Assembly (NCBI RefSeq): GCF_003850345.1
Contig: NZ_CP027707.1
Span: forward strand, 6,005,001 to 6,069,000
Length of the DNA stretch: 64,000 bases
Direction: 5' to 3'
From: Pseudomonas chlororaphis subsp. piscium
Lineage (GTDB): Bacteria > Pseudomonadota > Gammaproteobacteria > Pseudomonadales > Pseudomonadaceae
In this document: positions 17,853-27,794 of the stretch, piece by piece
Numbering within the stretch: the first letter of the stretch is position 1
Layout of the letters: every line of letters starts with the position of its first letter
The notes under the pieces: generated by a model
Databases searched by the model: none
The model's input: the letters and a program-made list of their open reading frames with translations, nothing else
Told to the model about the DNA's origin: nothing
Program-made: the position numbers and the translations under genes

Positions 17853-18736
17853 TGGGCAATGCTGGCCTGGCCCGACTCGGCTGGATAGAAATCGGCCGAC
17901 AGCCTTTTCAGGCTCTGTGGCAGGCGTGGCCCCAGGCCTCCCACCAGCAAGGTCGGATCAATCTCGAAGACCCGGCCGGCCTTCGCCGCACCGCTGGACG
18001 CGAGGATCGGGTTTTCCTTGAACAACGCGGCACGGGCGGCGTCACCGCTCAGGCTGCGATCGGCAAACACCAGCACCTCGGGGTTGAGTTCGGCCAACGA
18101 CTCCGTGGAAAAGGGTTTGTAACCCGTGTGGGTGGCAAGATTGCGTCCACCCGCCTGCTGCAACAGCCAGTCGGCAGCGGTGTCCTTGCCGGCAATCAAA
18201 GGTTTGCCGCCCGCATGCCCGAGCAACAGCAGCACACCCGGTGCCGCCTGCTTTTTCCGGGCCTGGCTGACCCAGGCCTGCTGCTGATCCAGCTGCTGCT
18301 TGTATTGCTCGAACAGCTGCGTCGCCTTGTCTTCGCTGCCCAGCAACTTGCCCAGATGCTGCAGGTTACCCTGCAGGGTCGGCAGGTCGGCCTGGGCCGA
18401 GAACAGCTCGACCTGTACCCCGGCGCTGCGAACCTGCGAGAGTACCGGCGGCGGCCCCATCTCTTCGGTACCCACCAGAATCTGCGGGCGCAGGCTGAGA
18501 ATGCCTTCCGCCGACAGCTGGCGCTGATAACCGATACTCGGCAGCTTCTTCAGGGATTCGGGATTCTGGCTGGTGGTGTCCACGCCCACCAGCTTCGATT
18601 CGGCGCCCAGCGCACTCACCCATTCGGACAAGGCGCCGCCAGCGCTCACCCAGCGTTGCGGTAACTCGACCGCCGCAGCGGCATGGCTGGCCAGCAGTCC
18701 GACACAGAGCGCGATTGCGCGGGCACTCGAACGCAT
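17849..18736 (-). CDS. phuT: Periplasmic haem-binding protein PhuT
   Basis: 295 residues from the ATG at 18734-18736, chosen because GAAGGA lies 9 nt before it and a signal peptide follows directly (hydrophobic 5-20, ending ASHAAAA). The 90-codon upstream extension crosses the promoter and is rejected. It is a cluster A-III/TroA-like solute-binding protein: two lobes joined by a long helix, with GGALSEWVSALG and the C-terminal LVGGLGPRLPQSLKRL. PhuT binds haem through a tyrosine; Tyr candidates such as IGYQRQLS are present. First gene of the operon. Confidence 0.93.
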   Translation of the reverse strand: MRSSARAIALCVGLLASHAAAAVELPQRWVSAGGALSEWVSALGAESKLVGVDTTSQNPESLKKLPSIGYQRQLSAEGILSLRPQILVGTEEMGPPPVLSQVRSAGVQVELFSAQADLPTLQGNLQHLGKLLGSEDKATQLFEQYKQQLDQQQAWVSQARKKQAAPGVLLLLGHAGGKPLIAGKDTAADWLLQQAGGRNLATHTGYKPFSTESLAELNPEVLVFADRSLSGDAARAALFKENPILASSGAAKAGRVFEIDPTLLVGGLGPRLPQSLKRLSADFYPAESGQASIAQ

Positions 18737-18843
18737 AAAGGTATTTCCTTCAGAGAGTGGGCCCACGGAAGCCGCCGTACATGTGACATGCCCTGCAACC
18801 CAGGCATCGAAATGAGCAAGCGCCCCACAGGCGAAACGGCTAT

Positions 18844-18871
18844 TTGATAATTGTTTGCATTTGACCGTCAA
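18844..18871 (-). promoter_or_regulatory. Probable Fur-regulated promoter of phuTUVW
   Basis: On the minus strand: TTGACG (18866-18871), 16-nt spacer, TATCAA (18844-18849). The overlapping sequence 18846-18864 contains GATAAT and CATTT half-sites, a moderate match (about 11 of 19) to the Fur consensus. It gives a leader of about 100 nt before phuT. Iron repression fits the haem-import role, but this site is weaker than that of prrF. Confidence 0.55.
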
Positions 18872-18950
18872 GCACAGACATGTTTCATCAAGCGCCCGTG
18901 GGGAAACTGTGACAGCCTGAGCCCAGAGCCGTCGCTTACCGAGGATAGAC

Positions 18951-19268
18951 ATGAAGTTTCTTTGCGCCCCCGGCGATTTGCCGGAGGCTTCCAGCCGAGG
19001 TTTCAACCTCGAAGGCCAACCGCTTTTCGTGGTGCGCCGCGATCAACAGGTCTACGTCTACGCCAACCGCTGCCCCCATCGCGGGGTCGCTCTGGAGTGG
19101 CAGCCCGATCAGTTTCTCGATCCAAGCGCCAGCCTGATTCAGTGCGCCACCCACGGTGCGCTGTTTCTGATCGAAAACGGTGAATGCGTGGCCGGCCCCT
19201 GTGCCGGACAATCCCTGACGGCCATCCCCTGTAGGGAAGACAGCCAGGGCATCTGGGTCCAGCTTTAG
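18951..19268 (+). CDS. Small Rieske-type [2Fe-2S] protein
   Basis: 105 residues. Rieske ligands: Cys41-x-His43 (CPHRG) and Cys65-x2-His68 (CATHG), separated by about 22 residues. The domain occupies the whole protein, so it is a stand-alone ferredoxin-like carrier resembling the NirD/biphenyl ferredoxin class. It is divergent from phuT. Its stop codon overlaps the sfsA stop by a few bases tail to tail (19265-19268). Its electron-transfer partner is not visible. Confidence 0.88.
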   Translation: MKFLCAPGDLPEASSRGFNLEGQPLFVVRRDQQVYVYANRCPHRGVALEWQPDQFLDPSASLIQCATHGALFLIENGECVAGPCAGQSLTAIPCREDSQGIWVQL

Positions 19269-19978
19269 CCGTTGAGCAATACGTCCAGACGGCGGTCGAT
19301 GCACACTTCCTCGGCGGTCAAACGCACGCCGTAAGCCAATACCTCGACCCCGGACGCCACGGCCTCGCGCAACGCCGCGGCATAACCGGGGTCGATCTCT
19401 TCGGCCGGTCGCACCGCCTCGACACCCGAGAGGTTGACGCAATACAACTGCACCGCCCGGATACCGTCACGCGCCAGGCAAGCCAGCTCCCGCAGGTGCT
19501 TGGCGCCACGCTGGGTCACCGCATCCGGAAAGGCCGCGACCGCGGAACCGTCGAAGCCCAGGGTAACGCTTTTGACTTCGACGAAAGCCGGGCCGTCCGG
19601 GTAGTCCAGGCGGAAATCGATCCGGCTGTTTTCCTGGCCATAGGGCACTTCCCGCTTGAGAGCAGTAAAACCGCTCAATTCGCCAATCACCCCGGCGCGC
19701 AAGGCTTCCTCCACCAGCGTGTTGGCCCGCGCCGTGTTGACGCAAGCCAGCCGGCCCTGGGGCGTTTCGCTGATTTCCCAGGTCCCGGGCAATTTGCGCT
19801 TGGGATCATTGGAACGGCTGAACCAGACCTGCCCGCCCTCGACCATGCAATTGAACATGGAACCGGTGTTGGGGCAGTGAATGGTCAGCAACTCGCCGCC
19901 AATGGTTTCGATATCGGCGAGAAAACGCTTGTAACGACGGACCAGGCGACCCTCTTCGAGGGGAGGATGAAAGCGCAT
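19265..19978 (-). CDS. sfsA: SfsA family protein (sugar fermentation stimulation protein)
   Basis: 237 residues, typical length. Conserved features include the N-terminal [29 protein letters not shown], and the nuclease-like catalytic region [21 protein letters not shown] around 140-160 (restriction-endonuclease-like D...ExK pattern). E. coli SfsA was first reported to bind DNA and raise maltose enzymes; a nuclease role is inferred from fold. It is followed by, and abuts, the aminotransferase gene (stop/start meeting at 19978). Confidence 0.92.
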   Translation of the reverse strand: MRFHPPLEEGRLVRRYKRFLADIETIGGELLTIHCPNTGSMFNCMVEGGQVWFSRSNDPKRKLPGTWEISETPQGRLACVNTARANTLVEEALRAGVIGELSGFTALKREVPYGQENSRIDFRLDYPDGPAFVEVKSVTLGFDGSAVAAFPDAVTQRGAKHLRELACLARDGIRAVQLYCVNLSGVEAVRPAEEIDPGYAAALREAVASGVEVLAYGVRLTAEEVCIDRRLDVLLNG

Positions 19979-21150
19979 CAGCCTTGCCAGCTCCGCAGGC
20001 CACGGGCAATCCGCTCCACCGCTTCCTGCAGGCGCGGCAGGCTCTGGGTGTAGGCGAACCGGACATGGTGCCCGGCCTGATGGCGACCGAAATCCAGCCC
20101 CGGGGTAAAGGCAACGTGCTCGGTCTCGAGAAAGTGCCGGCAGAAAGCAAAGGCATCGCCGCCGAAGGCACTGATATCGGCATACAGGTAGAACGCGCCT
20201 TCCGGCTCTACCGCAATGCCAAAGCCCAGCTCACGCAGGGCTGGCAGGAGGAAGTCGCGGCGCCGCTGAAACTCGTTGCGGCGCTCTTCCAGGATACTGA
20301 TGGTGCCTGGCTCGAAGCAGGCCAGAGCGGCGTACTGAGCCATGCTCGGGGCACTGATATAGAGGTTCTGCGCCAGCTTCTCCAACTCGCCGATCGCCGC
20401 CTGAGGCGCCACCAGCCAACCCAAGCGCCAGCCGGTCATGCCGAAATATTTGGAAAAGCTATTCAGGACAAAGGCGCTGTCATCAACTTCCAGCACGCTG
20501 GCGGCATCGCTGCCGTAGGTCAGGCCGTGGTAGATCTCGTCCACCACCAAATGGCCGTTACGCGCCTTCACCGCAGCCGACAGCCCCGCCAGCTCGTCAC
20601 GGGTGAGCAGGGTTCCGGTGGGGTTGGCCGGCGACGCCACCAGGGCGCCGACGCTGTCCTGATCCCAATAACGCTCCAGCAGATCCGGCGTCAGCTGATA
20701 ACGCACGTCCGGTCCGACCGGCACCAACTGCGCAGCACCTTCCACCAGGCGCAGGAAGTGCCGGTTGCAGGGGTAGCCCGGGTCCGCCAGCAGCCAGTGC
20801 TTGCCTGGGTCGACCAACAGGCTGCTGGCCAGCAGCAATGCGCCGGAACCACCGGGCGTGATCATGATGCGCTCGGGGTCGATATCCAGCCCGTAACGCT
20901 GTCGATAGAAACCGGAGATAGCCGTGCGCAGCTCGGGAATCCCGCGGGCGGCGGTGTAGCGGGTCTTGCCCGCCTCCAAAGCAGCCTGCCCGGCCTTGAT
21001 GATCGGCTCAGCCGTGGTGAAGTCCGGTTCACCGATTTCCAGGTGAATCACATCGTGCCCGGCCGCTTGCAGCTCATTGGCGCGGGCCAGCAGGGCCATC
21101 ACGTGGAAAGGTTCGATAGCGCGGCTGCGCGCACTGTAGGGCTGAGCCAT
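19978..21150 (-). CDS. PLP-dependent class I aminotransferase
   Basis: 390 residues, fold-type I aspartate aminotransferase family. Schiff-base Lys234 lies in [21 protein letters not shown] (177-181), the pyridoxal-binding Asp204 in VVDEIYHGL and the C-terminal substrate Arg in [10 protein letters not shown] are present. The substrate cannot be read from sequence; relatives act on aspartate, alanine or aromatic acids. The stop abuts sfsA's start, and the position upstream of dksA matches the PAO1 neighbourhood. Confidence 0.88.
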   Translation of the reverse strand: MAQPYSARSRAIEPFHVMALLARANELQAAGHDVIHLEIGEPDFTTAEPIIKAGQAALEAGKTRYTAARGIPELRTAISGFYRQRYGLDIDPERIMITPGGSGALLLASSLLVDPGKHWLLADPGYPCNRHFLRLVEGAAQLVPVGPDVRYQLTPDLLERYWDQDSVGALVASPANPTGTLLTRDELAGLSAAVKARNGHLVVDEIYHGLTYGSDAASVLEVDDSAFVLNSFSKYFGMTGWRLGWLVAPQAAIGELEKLAQNLYISAPSMAQYAALACFEPGTISILEERRNEFQRRRDFLLPALRELGFGIAVEPEGAFYLYADISAFGGDAFAFCRHFLETEHVAFTPGLDFGRHQAGHHVRFAYTQSLPRLQEAVERIARGLRSWQG

Positions 21151-21168
21151 TAGCCTTCCTTCATTGAA

Positions 21169-21396
21169 GTGAGCAAAAAACCGATTCTACCCAACCCCGG
21201 GGACAAGGGAGAGCCCAAAGCCTTCGAGCACCCGCCATTCCCCCATAAAGAAGACGAACGCCAGGCCCAGGCTTGGCTAAAATCATTAATTGACCAGGCC
21301 CCCGAACTGACCAGGCCAGACGGCATCGACCTTTGCAAGCACCGTGGAACGCGGGCTCGACAACCGGGAGTAGCGCCGCCCGATTTGATCTGGTAA
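21169..21396 (+). CDS. Possible small hypothetical protein
   Basis: 75 residues from GTG. The first ~50 residues (MSKKPILPNPGDKGEPKAFE, then PHKEDERQAQAWLKSLIDQAPEL) have plausible soluble-protein composition, but the tail is unconvincing and no ribosome site is evident. It occupies otherwise empty sequence between divergent genes. I do not recognise a family; it may be a decayed gene or chance. Confidence 0.3.
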   Translation: MSKKPILPNPGDKGEPKAFEHPPFPHKEDERQAQAWLKSLIDQAPELTRPDGIDLCKHRGTRARQPGVAPPDLIW

Positions 21397-21485
21397 GTTC
21401 GCCCGCTTGCAGTCGCAGGGCCGGCATGTGTCGGTGATGGAGCAATCCTGCGCAATGGATTACATGAGTAGAGGCGGTCCATTTC

Positions 21486-21926
21486 ATGCCCACCCAAGCA
21501 AAGCAACAGAATCAATCGATCAGCGGCTTCGAGCCTTATGTTGAAACCGCGGGCGAAGAGTACATGGGCAAGCCCATGCGCGAGCACTTCACCAAGATCC
21601 TGAACAAGTGGAAACAGGACTTGATGCAGGAAGTCGACCGCACTGTTGATCACATGAAAGACGAAGCAGCCAACTTCCCCGATCCGGCCGACCGTGCCAG
21701 CCAGGAAGAAGAATTCAGCCTGGAACTGCGCGCCCGCGACCGTGAGCGCAAGCTGATCAAGAAGATCGACAAGACGCTGCAACTGATCGAAGACGAAGAA
21801 TACGGCTGGTGCGAATCCTGCGGCGTCGAGATCGGTATTCGCCGCCTGGAAGCCCGCCCTACCGCCGACATGTGTGTCGACTGCAAGACCCTGGCGGAAA
21901 TCAAGGAAAAACAAGTCGGCAAGTAA
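21486..21926 (+). CDS. dksA: RNA polymerase-binding transcription factor DksA
   Basis: 146 residues. The coiled-coil helices (about 35-105) carry the tip motif D66PADRA, whose two aspartates act at the polymerase secondary channel. The four-cysteine zinc finger is intact (C109, C112, C130, C133), so this is the zinc-containing DksA and not the zinc-free paralogue. With ppGpp it represses rRNA promoters, such as the three near 940-1280, and activates amino acid operons. A strong terminator follows. Confidence 0.97.
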   Translation: MPTQAKQQNQSISGFEPYVETAGEEYMGKPMREHFTKILNKWKQDLMQEVDRTVDHMKDEAANFPDPADRASQEEEFSLELRARDRERKLIKKIDKTLQLIEDEEYGWCESCGVEIGIRRLEARPTADMCVDCKTLAEIKEKQVGK

Positions 21927-21941
21927 TCGCTGGCTTGAACG

Positions 21942-21971
21942 AAAAACGGAGCGTGCGAACGCTCCGTTTTT
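21942..21971 (+). terminator. Rho-independent terminator of dksA
   Basis: AAAAACGGAGCG, GCGAA-type loop and CGCTCCGTTTTT form a long stem with an A/T-flanked base and T-run, 15 bp past the stop. Confidence 0.9.
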
Positions 21972-22000
21972 GTTTCTGACGTGCAAGTCCTTGAAGTCCC

Positions 22001-22022
22001 ATTGCGAGCAAGCTTCGCTCCC
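22001..22022. repeat. REP-like palindromic fragment
   Basis: ATTGCGAGCAAGCTTCGCTCCC contains GCGAGC and GAGCGAAGCTTGC in inverted form, the core of Pseudomonas GCGAGCAAGC-type extragenic palindromes. A single element between dksA and gluQRS. Confidence 0.6.
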
Positions 22023-22051
22023 AGGGGATCAGACCAAGTAACATCCTGCCC

Positions 22052-22945
22052 ATGAATACCTTGACCTCTTCCTACACCGGGCGCTTCGCCCCAACCCCCA
22101 GCGGGCACCTGCATTTCGGCTCGCTGGTCGCAGCCCTGGCCTCCTACCTCGATGCTCGCGCCGTCGGCGGCCGCTGGCTGGTGCGCATGGAAGACCTCGA
22201 TCCGCCTCGGGAAGAGCCCGGCGCCCAGGCGGCCATTCTCAAGGCCCTGGAAAGCTACGGCTTCGAGTGGGACGGCGAAATGGTCCGCCAGAGCGACCGG
22301 CACGCGGCCTACGCCGAAGTCCTCAACCGCCTGTTCAACCAGGGCCTGGCTTACGCCTGCACCTGCTCGCGCAAGCAACTGGAGCCCTACCACGGCATTT
22401 ATCCAGGACTGTGCCGCAATGCCGGACATGGCCAGGAAGATGCCGCCATCCGCTTGCGCGTGCCGGAGCTGGAATATCGCTTCACCGACCGGGTCCAGGG
22501 CGAATTCCGCCAGCATCTGGGGCGCAATGTGGGCGACTTCGTGATCCGTCGCCGCGACGGTCTCTACGCCTATCAACTGGCGGTGGTGCTCGACGACGCC
22601 TGGCAAGGGGTGACCGATATCGTGCGCGGTGCCGACCTGCTGGATTCCACCCCGCGCCAGCTGTACCTGCAGGAGCTGCTCGGCCTGCCACAGCCGCGTT
22701 ACCTGCATGTGCCGCTGATCACCCAGCCGGACGGGCATAAACTGGGCAAGTCCTACCGCTCCCCACCGCTGGCCGCGGACCAGGCCACGCCGCTGCTGTT
22801 GCGTGCCTTGCGCGCCCTGGGGCAGAAAACCGACAGCGAAATGGTCCATGCCAGCCCTCGGGAAGTGCTGACTTGGGGCATCGAACACTGGGATGCTTTA
22901 CTGATCCCACGCACACTGAGCGTGCCCGAAGCGCAAATACGCTGA
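22052..22945 (+). CDS. gluQ: Glutamyl-Q tRNA(Asp) synthetase
   Basis: 297 residues. This class I catalytic domain is a truncated GluRS without an anticodon-binding region. RFAPTPSGHLHFGSLVAAL carries the HIGH-like HFGS, and KLGKSYRS is the KMSKS-like loop. A zinc-binding cluster is suggested by CTCSRKQLEPYHGIYPGLC near 110-130. The enzyme attaches glutamate to queuosine in the tRNA-Asp anticodon. The dksA-gluQRS-cbrA order is standard in Pseudomonas. A terminator lies between dksA and this gene, so expression is partly independent. Confidence 0.95.
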   Translation: MNTLTSSYTGRFAPTPSGHLHFGSLVAALASYLDARAVGGRWLVRMEDLDPPREEPGAQAAILKALESYGFEWDGEMVRQSDRHAAYAEVLNRLFNQGLAYACTCSRKQLEPYHGIYPGLCRNAGHGQEDAAIRLRVPELEYRFTDRVQGEFRQHLGRNVGDFVIRRRDGLYAYQLAVVLDDAWQGVTDIVRGADLLDSTPRQLYLQELLGLPQPRYLHVPLITQPDGHKLGKSYRSPPLAADQATPLLLRALRALGQKTDSEMVHASPREVLTWGIEHWDALLIPRTLSVPEAQIR

Positions 22946-23022
22946 CGCCCCTTGCAGGTTGGCGCCCATCCGTTACCATCGCCGCACGTTTTCGGGCACG
23001 CACACAATAAAGAGAGGCCGAG

Positions 23023-23199
23023 ATGTACATCTATCGCTTGGTCCTGCTGCTGGTAGTGGGGATCTATCTGTTCTCCCCCGCCATCATGGATTGGTGGATC
23101 GATGCTACGGGCGCCTGGTATCGCCCGTATCTGCTCTGGCTGATCCTGATCGTCGTGACCTTCATCCTGCAGAGCCAAAAAGATGCCGATGAGCTTTAG
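23023..23199 (+). CDS. cbrX: Small membrane protein CbrX, translationally coupled to cbrA
   Basis: 58 residues (MYIYRLVLLLVVGIYLFSPA at the start, QKDADEL at the end) with two hydrophobic helices around a WW-containing turn. The ribosome site AGAGAGG precedes the ATG. The reading frame overlaps the first 17 bp of cbrA in another frame. In P. putida the equivalent gene, cbrX, has been reported to be co-transcribed and coupled to cbrA. The overlap suggests that ribosomes finishing cbrX start cbrA. Confidence 0.88.
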   Translation: MYIYRLVLLLVVGIYLFSPAIMDWWIDATGAWYRPYLLWLILIVVTFILQSQKDADEL

Positions 23200-26137
23200 C
23201 CTGACCCAGATGATCCTGATCAGCGCCGCGTACCTGCTGGTGCTGTTCGGGGTGGCCTGGATCAGCGAACGCGGCATGATCCCGCGCTCGATCATCCGCC
23301 ACCCGCTGACCTACACCCTGTCCCTCGGGGTCTACGCCAGCGCCTGGGCTTTTTATGGCACGGTCGGCCTGGCCTATCAGTACGGCTACGGTTTTCTTTC
23401 CAGCTATCTCGGGGTCTCCGGCGCCTTCCTGCTGGCGCCGGTGCTGCTTTACCCGATCCTGAAAATCACCCGCACCTACCAACTGTCGTCGCTGGCCGAT
23501 CTGTTCGCCTTCCGTTTTCGCAGCACCTGGGCCGGCGCGCTGACCACGGTGATCATGCTGGTCGGCGTATTGCCGCTGCTGGCCTTGCAGATCCAGGCGG
23601 TCGCGGACTCCATCGGCATCCTCACTCGCGAGCCGGTGCAGCACCGGGTCGCCCTGAGTTTCTGTGCGCTGATCACCCTGTTCACTATCTTCTTCGGCTC
23701 CCGGCACATCGCCACCCGGGAGAAACACGAAGGCCTGGTGTTCGCCATCGCCTTCGAATCGGTGATCAAGCTGATCGCCATCGGCGGTGTCGGCCTCTAT
23801 GCCCTGTACGGTGTATTCGATGGCCCGCAACAGCTGGAACTCTGGCTGCTGCAGAACCAGACCGCCCTCGCCGCCCTGCATACGCCACTGCAGGAAGGCC
23901 CCTGGCGCACCCTGCTGCTGGTGTTCTTCGCCTCGGCGATCGTGATGCCGCACATGTACCACATGACCTTCACCGAGAACCTCAACCCGCGCTCGCTGGT
24001 CAGCGCCAGCTGGGGCCTGCCGCTGTTCCTGTTGCTGATGAGCCTGGCGGTGCCGCTGATCCTCTGGGCCGGCCTGAAACTGGGCGCCACCACCAACCCC
24101 GAGTACTTCACCCTCGGCATCGGCATCGCCGCCAACAAACCGGCATTGGCCCTGATGGCCTATATCGGTGGGCTTTCCGCCGCCAGCGGCCTGATCATCG
24201 TCACCACCCTGGCGCTGTCGGGGATGGCCCTCAACCATCTGGTGCTGCCGCTGTATCAGCCACCGGCCGAAGGCAACATCTACCGCTGGCTGAAATGGAC
24301 CCGCCGCGCGCTGATCGTGGCCATCATCATGGCCGGCTATGCCTTCTACCTGCTGCTGGGGGCCGAGCAGGACCTGGCCAACCTCGGCATCGTGGCCTTT
24401 GTCGCGACCCTGCAGTTCCTTCCTGGAGTGCTCTCGGTGCTGTACTGGCCAACCGCCAACCGGCGCGGCTTCATCGCCGGGCTGATGGCCGGGACGCTGG
24501 TATGGCTGGTAACCATGCTGCTGCCGCTGATCGGCAACCTGCAGGGCTTCTATATACCGCTGCTGAACATGATCTACGTGCTGGACGACACCAGCTGGCA
24601 CATGGCAGCCATCGCCTCGCTGGCCGCCAACGTCCTGATGTTCACCCTGATTTCGCTGTTCACCAACGCCAGCTCCGAAGAAGCCAGCGCCGCCGAAGCC
24701 TGTGCGGTGGACAACGTGCGTCGGCCGCAACGTCGTGAGCTCCATGCCGCCTCGCCCCAGGAGTTCGCTACCCAGTTGGCCAAGCCCCTGGGCGCCAAGG
24801 CCGCGCAGAAGGAAGTCGAGCAGGCGCTGCGCGACCTGTACCTGCCCTTCGACGAGCGCCGTCCCTATGCCCTGCGCCGTTTGCGCGACCGTATCGAGGC
24901 CAACCTGTCCGGCCTGATGGGCCCCAGCGTGGCCCAGGACATGGTGGAAACCTTCCTGCCCTACAAGGCCGGCGGCGAAAACTACGTGACCGAAGACATC
25001 CACTTCATCGAAAGCCGGCTCGAGGACTACCACTCGCGCCTGACCGGCCTGGCCGCCGAACTCGATGCCTTGCGCCGCTATCACCGCCAAACCTTGCAGG
25101 AACTGCCGATGGGCGTCTGCTCCCTGGCCAAGGACAAGGAAATCCTCATGTGGAACAAGGCCATGGAAGAGCTGACCAGCATTCCGGCGCAGCATGTGGT
25201 CGGTTCGCGCCTGAGCACCATCGCCGATCCCTGGAAAGAGCTGCTGCAAGGCTTTATCAACGTACCGGACGAGCACTTGCACAAACAGCACCTGGCCCTC
25301 GACGGCCAGACCCGTTGGCTGAACCTGCACAAGGCCGCCATCGACGAACCCCTGGCCCCGGGCAACAGCGGCCTGGTGCTGCTGGTGGAAGACCTGACCG
25401 AAACCCAGATGCTCGAAGACAAGCTGGTGCATTCCGAGCGGCTGGCCAGCATCGGTCGCCTGGCCGCCGGCGTGGCCCATGAAATCGGCAACCCGATCAC
25501 CGGTATCGCCTGCCTGGCGCAGAACCTGCGCGAAGAGCGCGAAGAGGACGGCGAACTCACCGAAATCAGCGGCCAGATCCTCGAGCAGACCAAGCGCGTG
25601 TCGCGCATCGTCCAGTCGCTGATGAGCTTCGCCCACGCCGGCAGCCATCAACACAACGACGAAGCCGTGTGCCTGGCCGAGGTGGCGCAGGACGCCATTG
25701 GCCTGCTGGCGCTGAACCGACGCAATTTCGAAGTGCAATTCTTCAACCTGTGCGATCCGGACCACTGGGTCGACGGCGACCCCCAGCGGCTCGCCCAGGT
25801 ACTGATCAACCTGCTATCCAATGCCCGCGACGCATCACCGGCGGGCAGCGCGGTACGGGTCAAGAGCGAGGCCGGCGAACACACGATCGACCTGATCGTC
25901 GAAGACGAAGGCAGCGGCATCCCGTCGAGCATCATGGATCGGCTGTTCGAACCCTTCTTCACCACCAAGGATCCTGGCGAGGGCACCGGACTGGGCCTTG
26001 CACTGGTCTATTCCATCGTTGAAGAGCATTATGGACAAATCACCATCGACAGCCCGGCTGACACCGAAAGCCAACGCGGCACCCGTATCCGGGTGACCTT
26101 ACCGCGTCATGTCGAAGCGACGTCCGCTGTGAACTGA
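23183..26137 (+). CDS. cbrA: Sensor histidine kinase CbrA with a transporter-like input domain
   Basis: 984 residues. Residues ~1-500 are a sodium:solute symporter-like (SLC5) domain with about thirteen helices; in P. putida it has been linked to histidine uptake. A soluble STAC-type linker (about 560-610) is followed by a PAS-like segment ([22 protein letters not shown]). The kinase core comprises the H-box [12 protein letters not shown] (His766), an N-box around [11 protein letters not shown], and the G-boxes VEDEGSGIP and [10 protein letters not shown]. It phosphorylates CbrB to set carbon/nitrogen preference. The start is the ATG at 23183 or the one two codons later; both lie inside cbrX. 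Confidence 0.97.
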   Translation: MPMSFSLTQMILISAAYLLVLFGVAWISERGMIPRSIIRHPLTYTLSLGVYASAWAFYGTVGLAYQYGYGFLSSYLGVSGAFLLAPVLLYPILKITRTYQLSSLADLFAFRFRSTWAGALTTVIMLVGVLPLLALQIQAVADSIGILTREPVQHRVALSFCALITLFTIFFGSRHIATREKHEGLVFAIAFESVIKLIAIGGVGLYALYGVFDGPQQLELWLLQNQTALAALHTPLQEGPWRTLLLVFFASAIVMPHMYHMTFTENLNPRSLVSASWGLPLFLLLMSLAVPLILWAGLKLGATTNPEYFTLGIGIAANKPALALMAYIGGLSAASGLIIVTTLALSGMALNHLVLPLYQPPAEGNIYRWLKWTRRALIVAIIMAGYAFYLLLGAEQDLANLGIVAFVATLQFLPGVLSVLYWPTANRRGFIAGLMAGTLVWLVTMLLPLIGNLQGFYIPLLNMIYVLDDTSWHMAAIASLAANVLMFTLISLFTNASSEEASAAEACAVDNVRRPQRRELHAASPQEFATQLAKPLGAKAAQKEVEQALRDLYLPFDERRPYALRRLRDRIEANLSGLMGPSVAQDMVETFLPYKAGGENYVTEDIHFIESRLEDYHSRLTGLAAELDALRRYHRQTLQELPMGVCSLAKDKEILMWNKAMEELTSIPAQHVVGSRLSTIADPWKELLQGFINVPDEHLHKQHLALDGQTRWLNLHKAAIDEPLAPGNSGLVLLVEDLTETQMLEDKLVHSERLASIGRLAAGVAHEIGNPITGIACLAQNLREEREEDGELTEISGQILEQTKRVSRIVQSLMSFAHAGSHQHNDEAVCLAEVAQDAIGLLALNRRNFEVQFFNLCDPDHWVDGDPQRLAQVLINLLSNARDASPAGSAVRVKSEAGEHTIDLIVEDEGSGIPSSIMDRLFEPFFTTKDPGEGTGLGLALVYSIVEEHYGQITIDSPADTESQRGTRIRVTLPRHVEATSAVN

Positions 26138-26159
26138 GACCGTCGAGAGAATCGAATCA

Positions 26160-27596
26160 ATGCCGCACATTTTGATCGTCGAAGACGAAACAATTATCCG
26201 CTCCGCCTTGCGCCGCCTGCTGGAACGCAACCAGTACCAGGTCAGCGAAGCCGGTTCCGTGCAGGAAGCACAAGAACGTTTCAGCATTCCCACGTTCGAC
26301 CTGATCGTCAGCGACCTGCGCCTGCCAGGCGCCCCCGGCACCGAGCTGATCAAGCTCGGCCAGGGCACCCCGGTGCTGATCATGACCAGCTACGCCAGCC
26401 TGCGCTCGGCGGTCGACTCGATGAAGATGGGCGCGGTGGACTACATCGCCAAGCCTTTCGATCACGACGAAATGCTCCAGGCCGTGGCGCGCATCCTGCG
26501 CGACCGCCAGACCGCGCAGAGCAGCCCCAACGAGCGCCACGCCGCCAAGTCGGCCAACGGCGCGGACAAGGCTGGCGCCAGCGCCAGCAACGGCGAAATC
26601 GGCATTATCGGTTCCTGCCCACCCATGCAGGACCTGTACAGCAAGATCCGCAAGGTCGCTCCGACAGACTCCAATGTACTGATCCAGGGTGAATCCGGGA
26701 CCGGCAAGGAACTGGTGGCCCGCGCCCTGCACAACCTGTCCAAGCGCGCCAAGGCACCGATGATCTCGGTGAACTGCGCGGCCATTCCGGAAACCCTGAT
26801 CGAGTCCGAGCTGTTCGGTCACGAAAAAGGCGCCTTCACCGGTGCCAGCGCCGGGCGCGCCGGCCTGGTGGAAGCGGCGGACGGCGGCACTCTGTTCCTC
26901 GATGAAATCGGTGAATTGCCACTCGAAGCCCAGGCCCGCCTGCTGCGCGTGTTGCAAGAAGGCGAGATCCGCCGGGTCGGTTCGGTGCAATCGCAGAAGG
27001 TCGATGTGCGCCTGATCGCCGCGACCCACCGCGACCTCAAGAGCCTGGCCAAGATCGGCCAGTTCCGTGAAGACCTGTATTACCGCCTGCACGTGATTGC
27101 CCTGAAACTGCCAGCCCTGCGCGAGCGCGGTGCCGACGTCAACGAAATCGCCAATGCCTTCCTCGCCCGCCAGAGCGCGCGCGTGGGCCGCACGGACCTG
27201 AAATTCGCCCCGGACGCCGAGCAAGCCATTCGCCATTACTCTTGGCCCGGTAACGTTCGCGAACTGGAAAACGCCGTCGAGCGCTCGGTCATCCTGTGCG
27301 AAAGCCCGGAAATCTCCGCGGAGCTGCTGGGTATCGATATCGAACTGAGCGACCTGGAAGACGACGAATTCCTCGGCCTGGCGCCCCAGGCCGCCAATGC
27401 CAACAACAGCAGCCACGAGCCGACCGAAGACCTGTCGCTGGAAGACTACTTCCAGCATTTCGTTCTCGAGCACCAGGACCACATGACCGAGACCGAGCTG
27501 GCCCGCAAACTGGGCGTCAGCCGCAAATGCCTGTGGGAACGCCGCCAGCGCCTGGGCATCCCACGGCGCAAGACCGGGGTCGCCAGCGAAAGCTGA
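26160..27596 (+). CDS. cbrB: Sigma-54-dependent response regulator CbrB
   Basis: 478 residues, NtrC type. Receiver domain 1-120 with phospho-acceptor Asp52 ([10 protein letters not shown]); AAA+ domain ~145-380 with GESGTGKE, the sigma-54 contact loop GAFTGA and the Walker B region [11 protein letters not shown]-terminal Fis-like helix-turn-helix ([21 protein letters not shown]). It activates crcZ and nutrient-use genes from sigma-54 promoters after phosphorylation by CbrA, 22 bp upstream. Its own target site lies just past its stop codon. Confidence 0.97.
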   Translation: MPHILIVEDETIIRSALRRLLERNQYQVSEAGSVQEAQERFSIPTFDLIVSDLRLPGAPGTELIKLGQGTPVLIMTSYASLRSAVDSMKMGAVDYIAKPFDHDEMLQAVARILRDRQTAQSSPNERHAAKSANGADKAGASASNGEIGIIGSCPPMQDLYSKIRKVAPTDSNVLIQGESGTGKELVARALHNLSKRAKAPMISVNCAAIPETLIESELFGHEKGAFTGASAGRAGLVEAADGGTLFLDEIGELPLEAQARLLRVLQEGEIRRVGSVQSQKVDVRLIAATHRDLKSLAKIGQFREDLYYRLHVIALKLPALRERGADVNEIANAFLARQSARVGRTDLKFAPDAEQAIRHYSWPGNVRELENAVERSVILCESPEISAELLGIDIELSDLEDDEFLGLAPQAANANNSSHEPTEDLSLEDYFQHFVLEHQDHMTETELARKLGVSRKCLWERRQRLGIPRRKTGVASES

Positions 27597-27644
27597 AACC
27601 CGGCGGTAACGGGTTGTGGGTAACACGCGACCTTGTGAAAAAAC

Positions 27645-27670
27645 TGTTACCTCAGTCATTTCACGTAACA
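27645..27670 (+). promoter_or_regulatory. CbrB binding site (upstream activator of crcZ)
   Basis: TGTTAC (27645-27650), 14 nt, GTAACA (27665-27670). This inverted repeat with 14-15 nt spacing is the described CbrB recognition pattern. It lies about 100-125 bp before the crcZ -24/-12 element, a normal enhancer distance. A further GTAACA half-site is at 27620-27625. Confidence 0.85.
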
Positions 27671-27709
27671 AAAGCCGGGGCTTACGGTAACGAAGCCCCG
27701 GCTTTTTTT
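27671..27709 (+). terminator. Rho-independent terminator of cbrB
   Basis: 13-bp stem (27671-27683 with 27693-27705), loop ACGGTAACG and a seven-T run. The left arm abuts the CbrB operator half-site GTAACA, so operator and terminator are packed end to end. Confidence 0.9.
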
Positions 27710-27768
27710 CGCCTGTATAAACCGCCGAACCGCGCCTAACCCCTTGTTTTACTGGGCCTCGCAAAAGT

Positions 27769-27784
27769 TGGCACGGCACCTGCT
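27769..27784 (+). promoter_or_regulatory. Sigma-54 promoter of crcZ
   Basis: TGGCACGGCACCTGCT: GG (27770-27771), 10 nt, GC (27782-27783), with the preferred TGGCACG block at -24 and TGC at -12. The expected transcription start is near 27795. Confidence 0.9.
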
Positions 27785-27794
27785 ATATGTTTGG

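Noticed and set aside
23162..25765. 867-codon minus-strand frame opposite cbrA
   Set aside because: Gln/His/Gly-rich antisense translation with no recognisable fold; CbrA motifs are clear on the plus strand.
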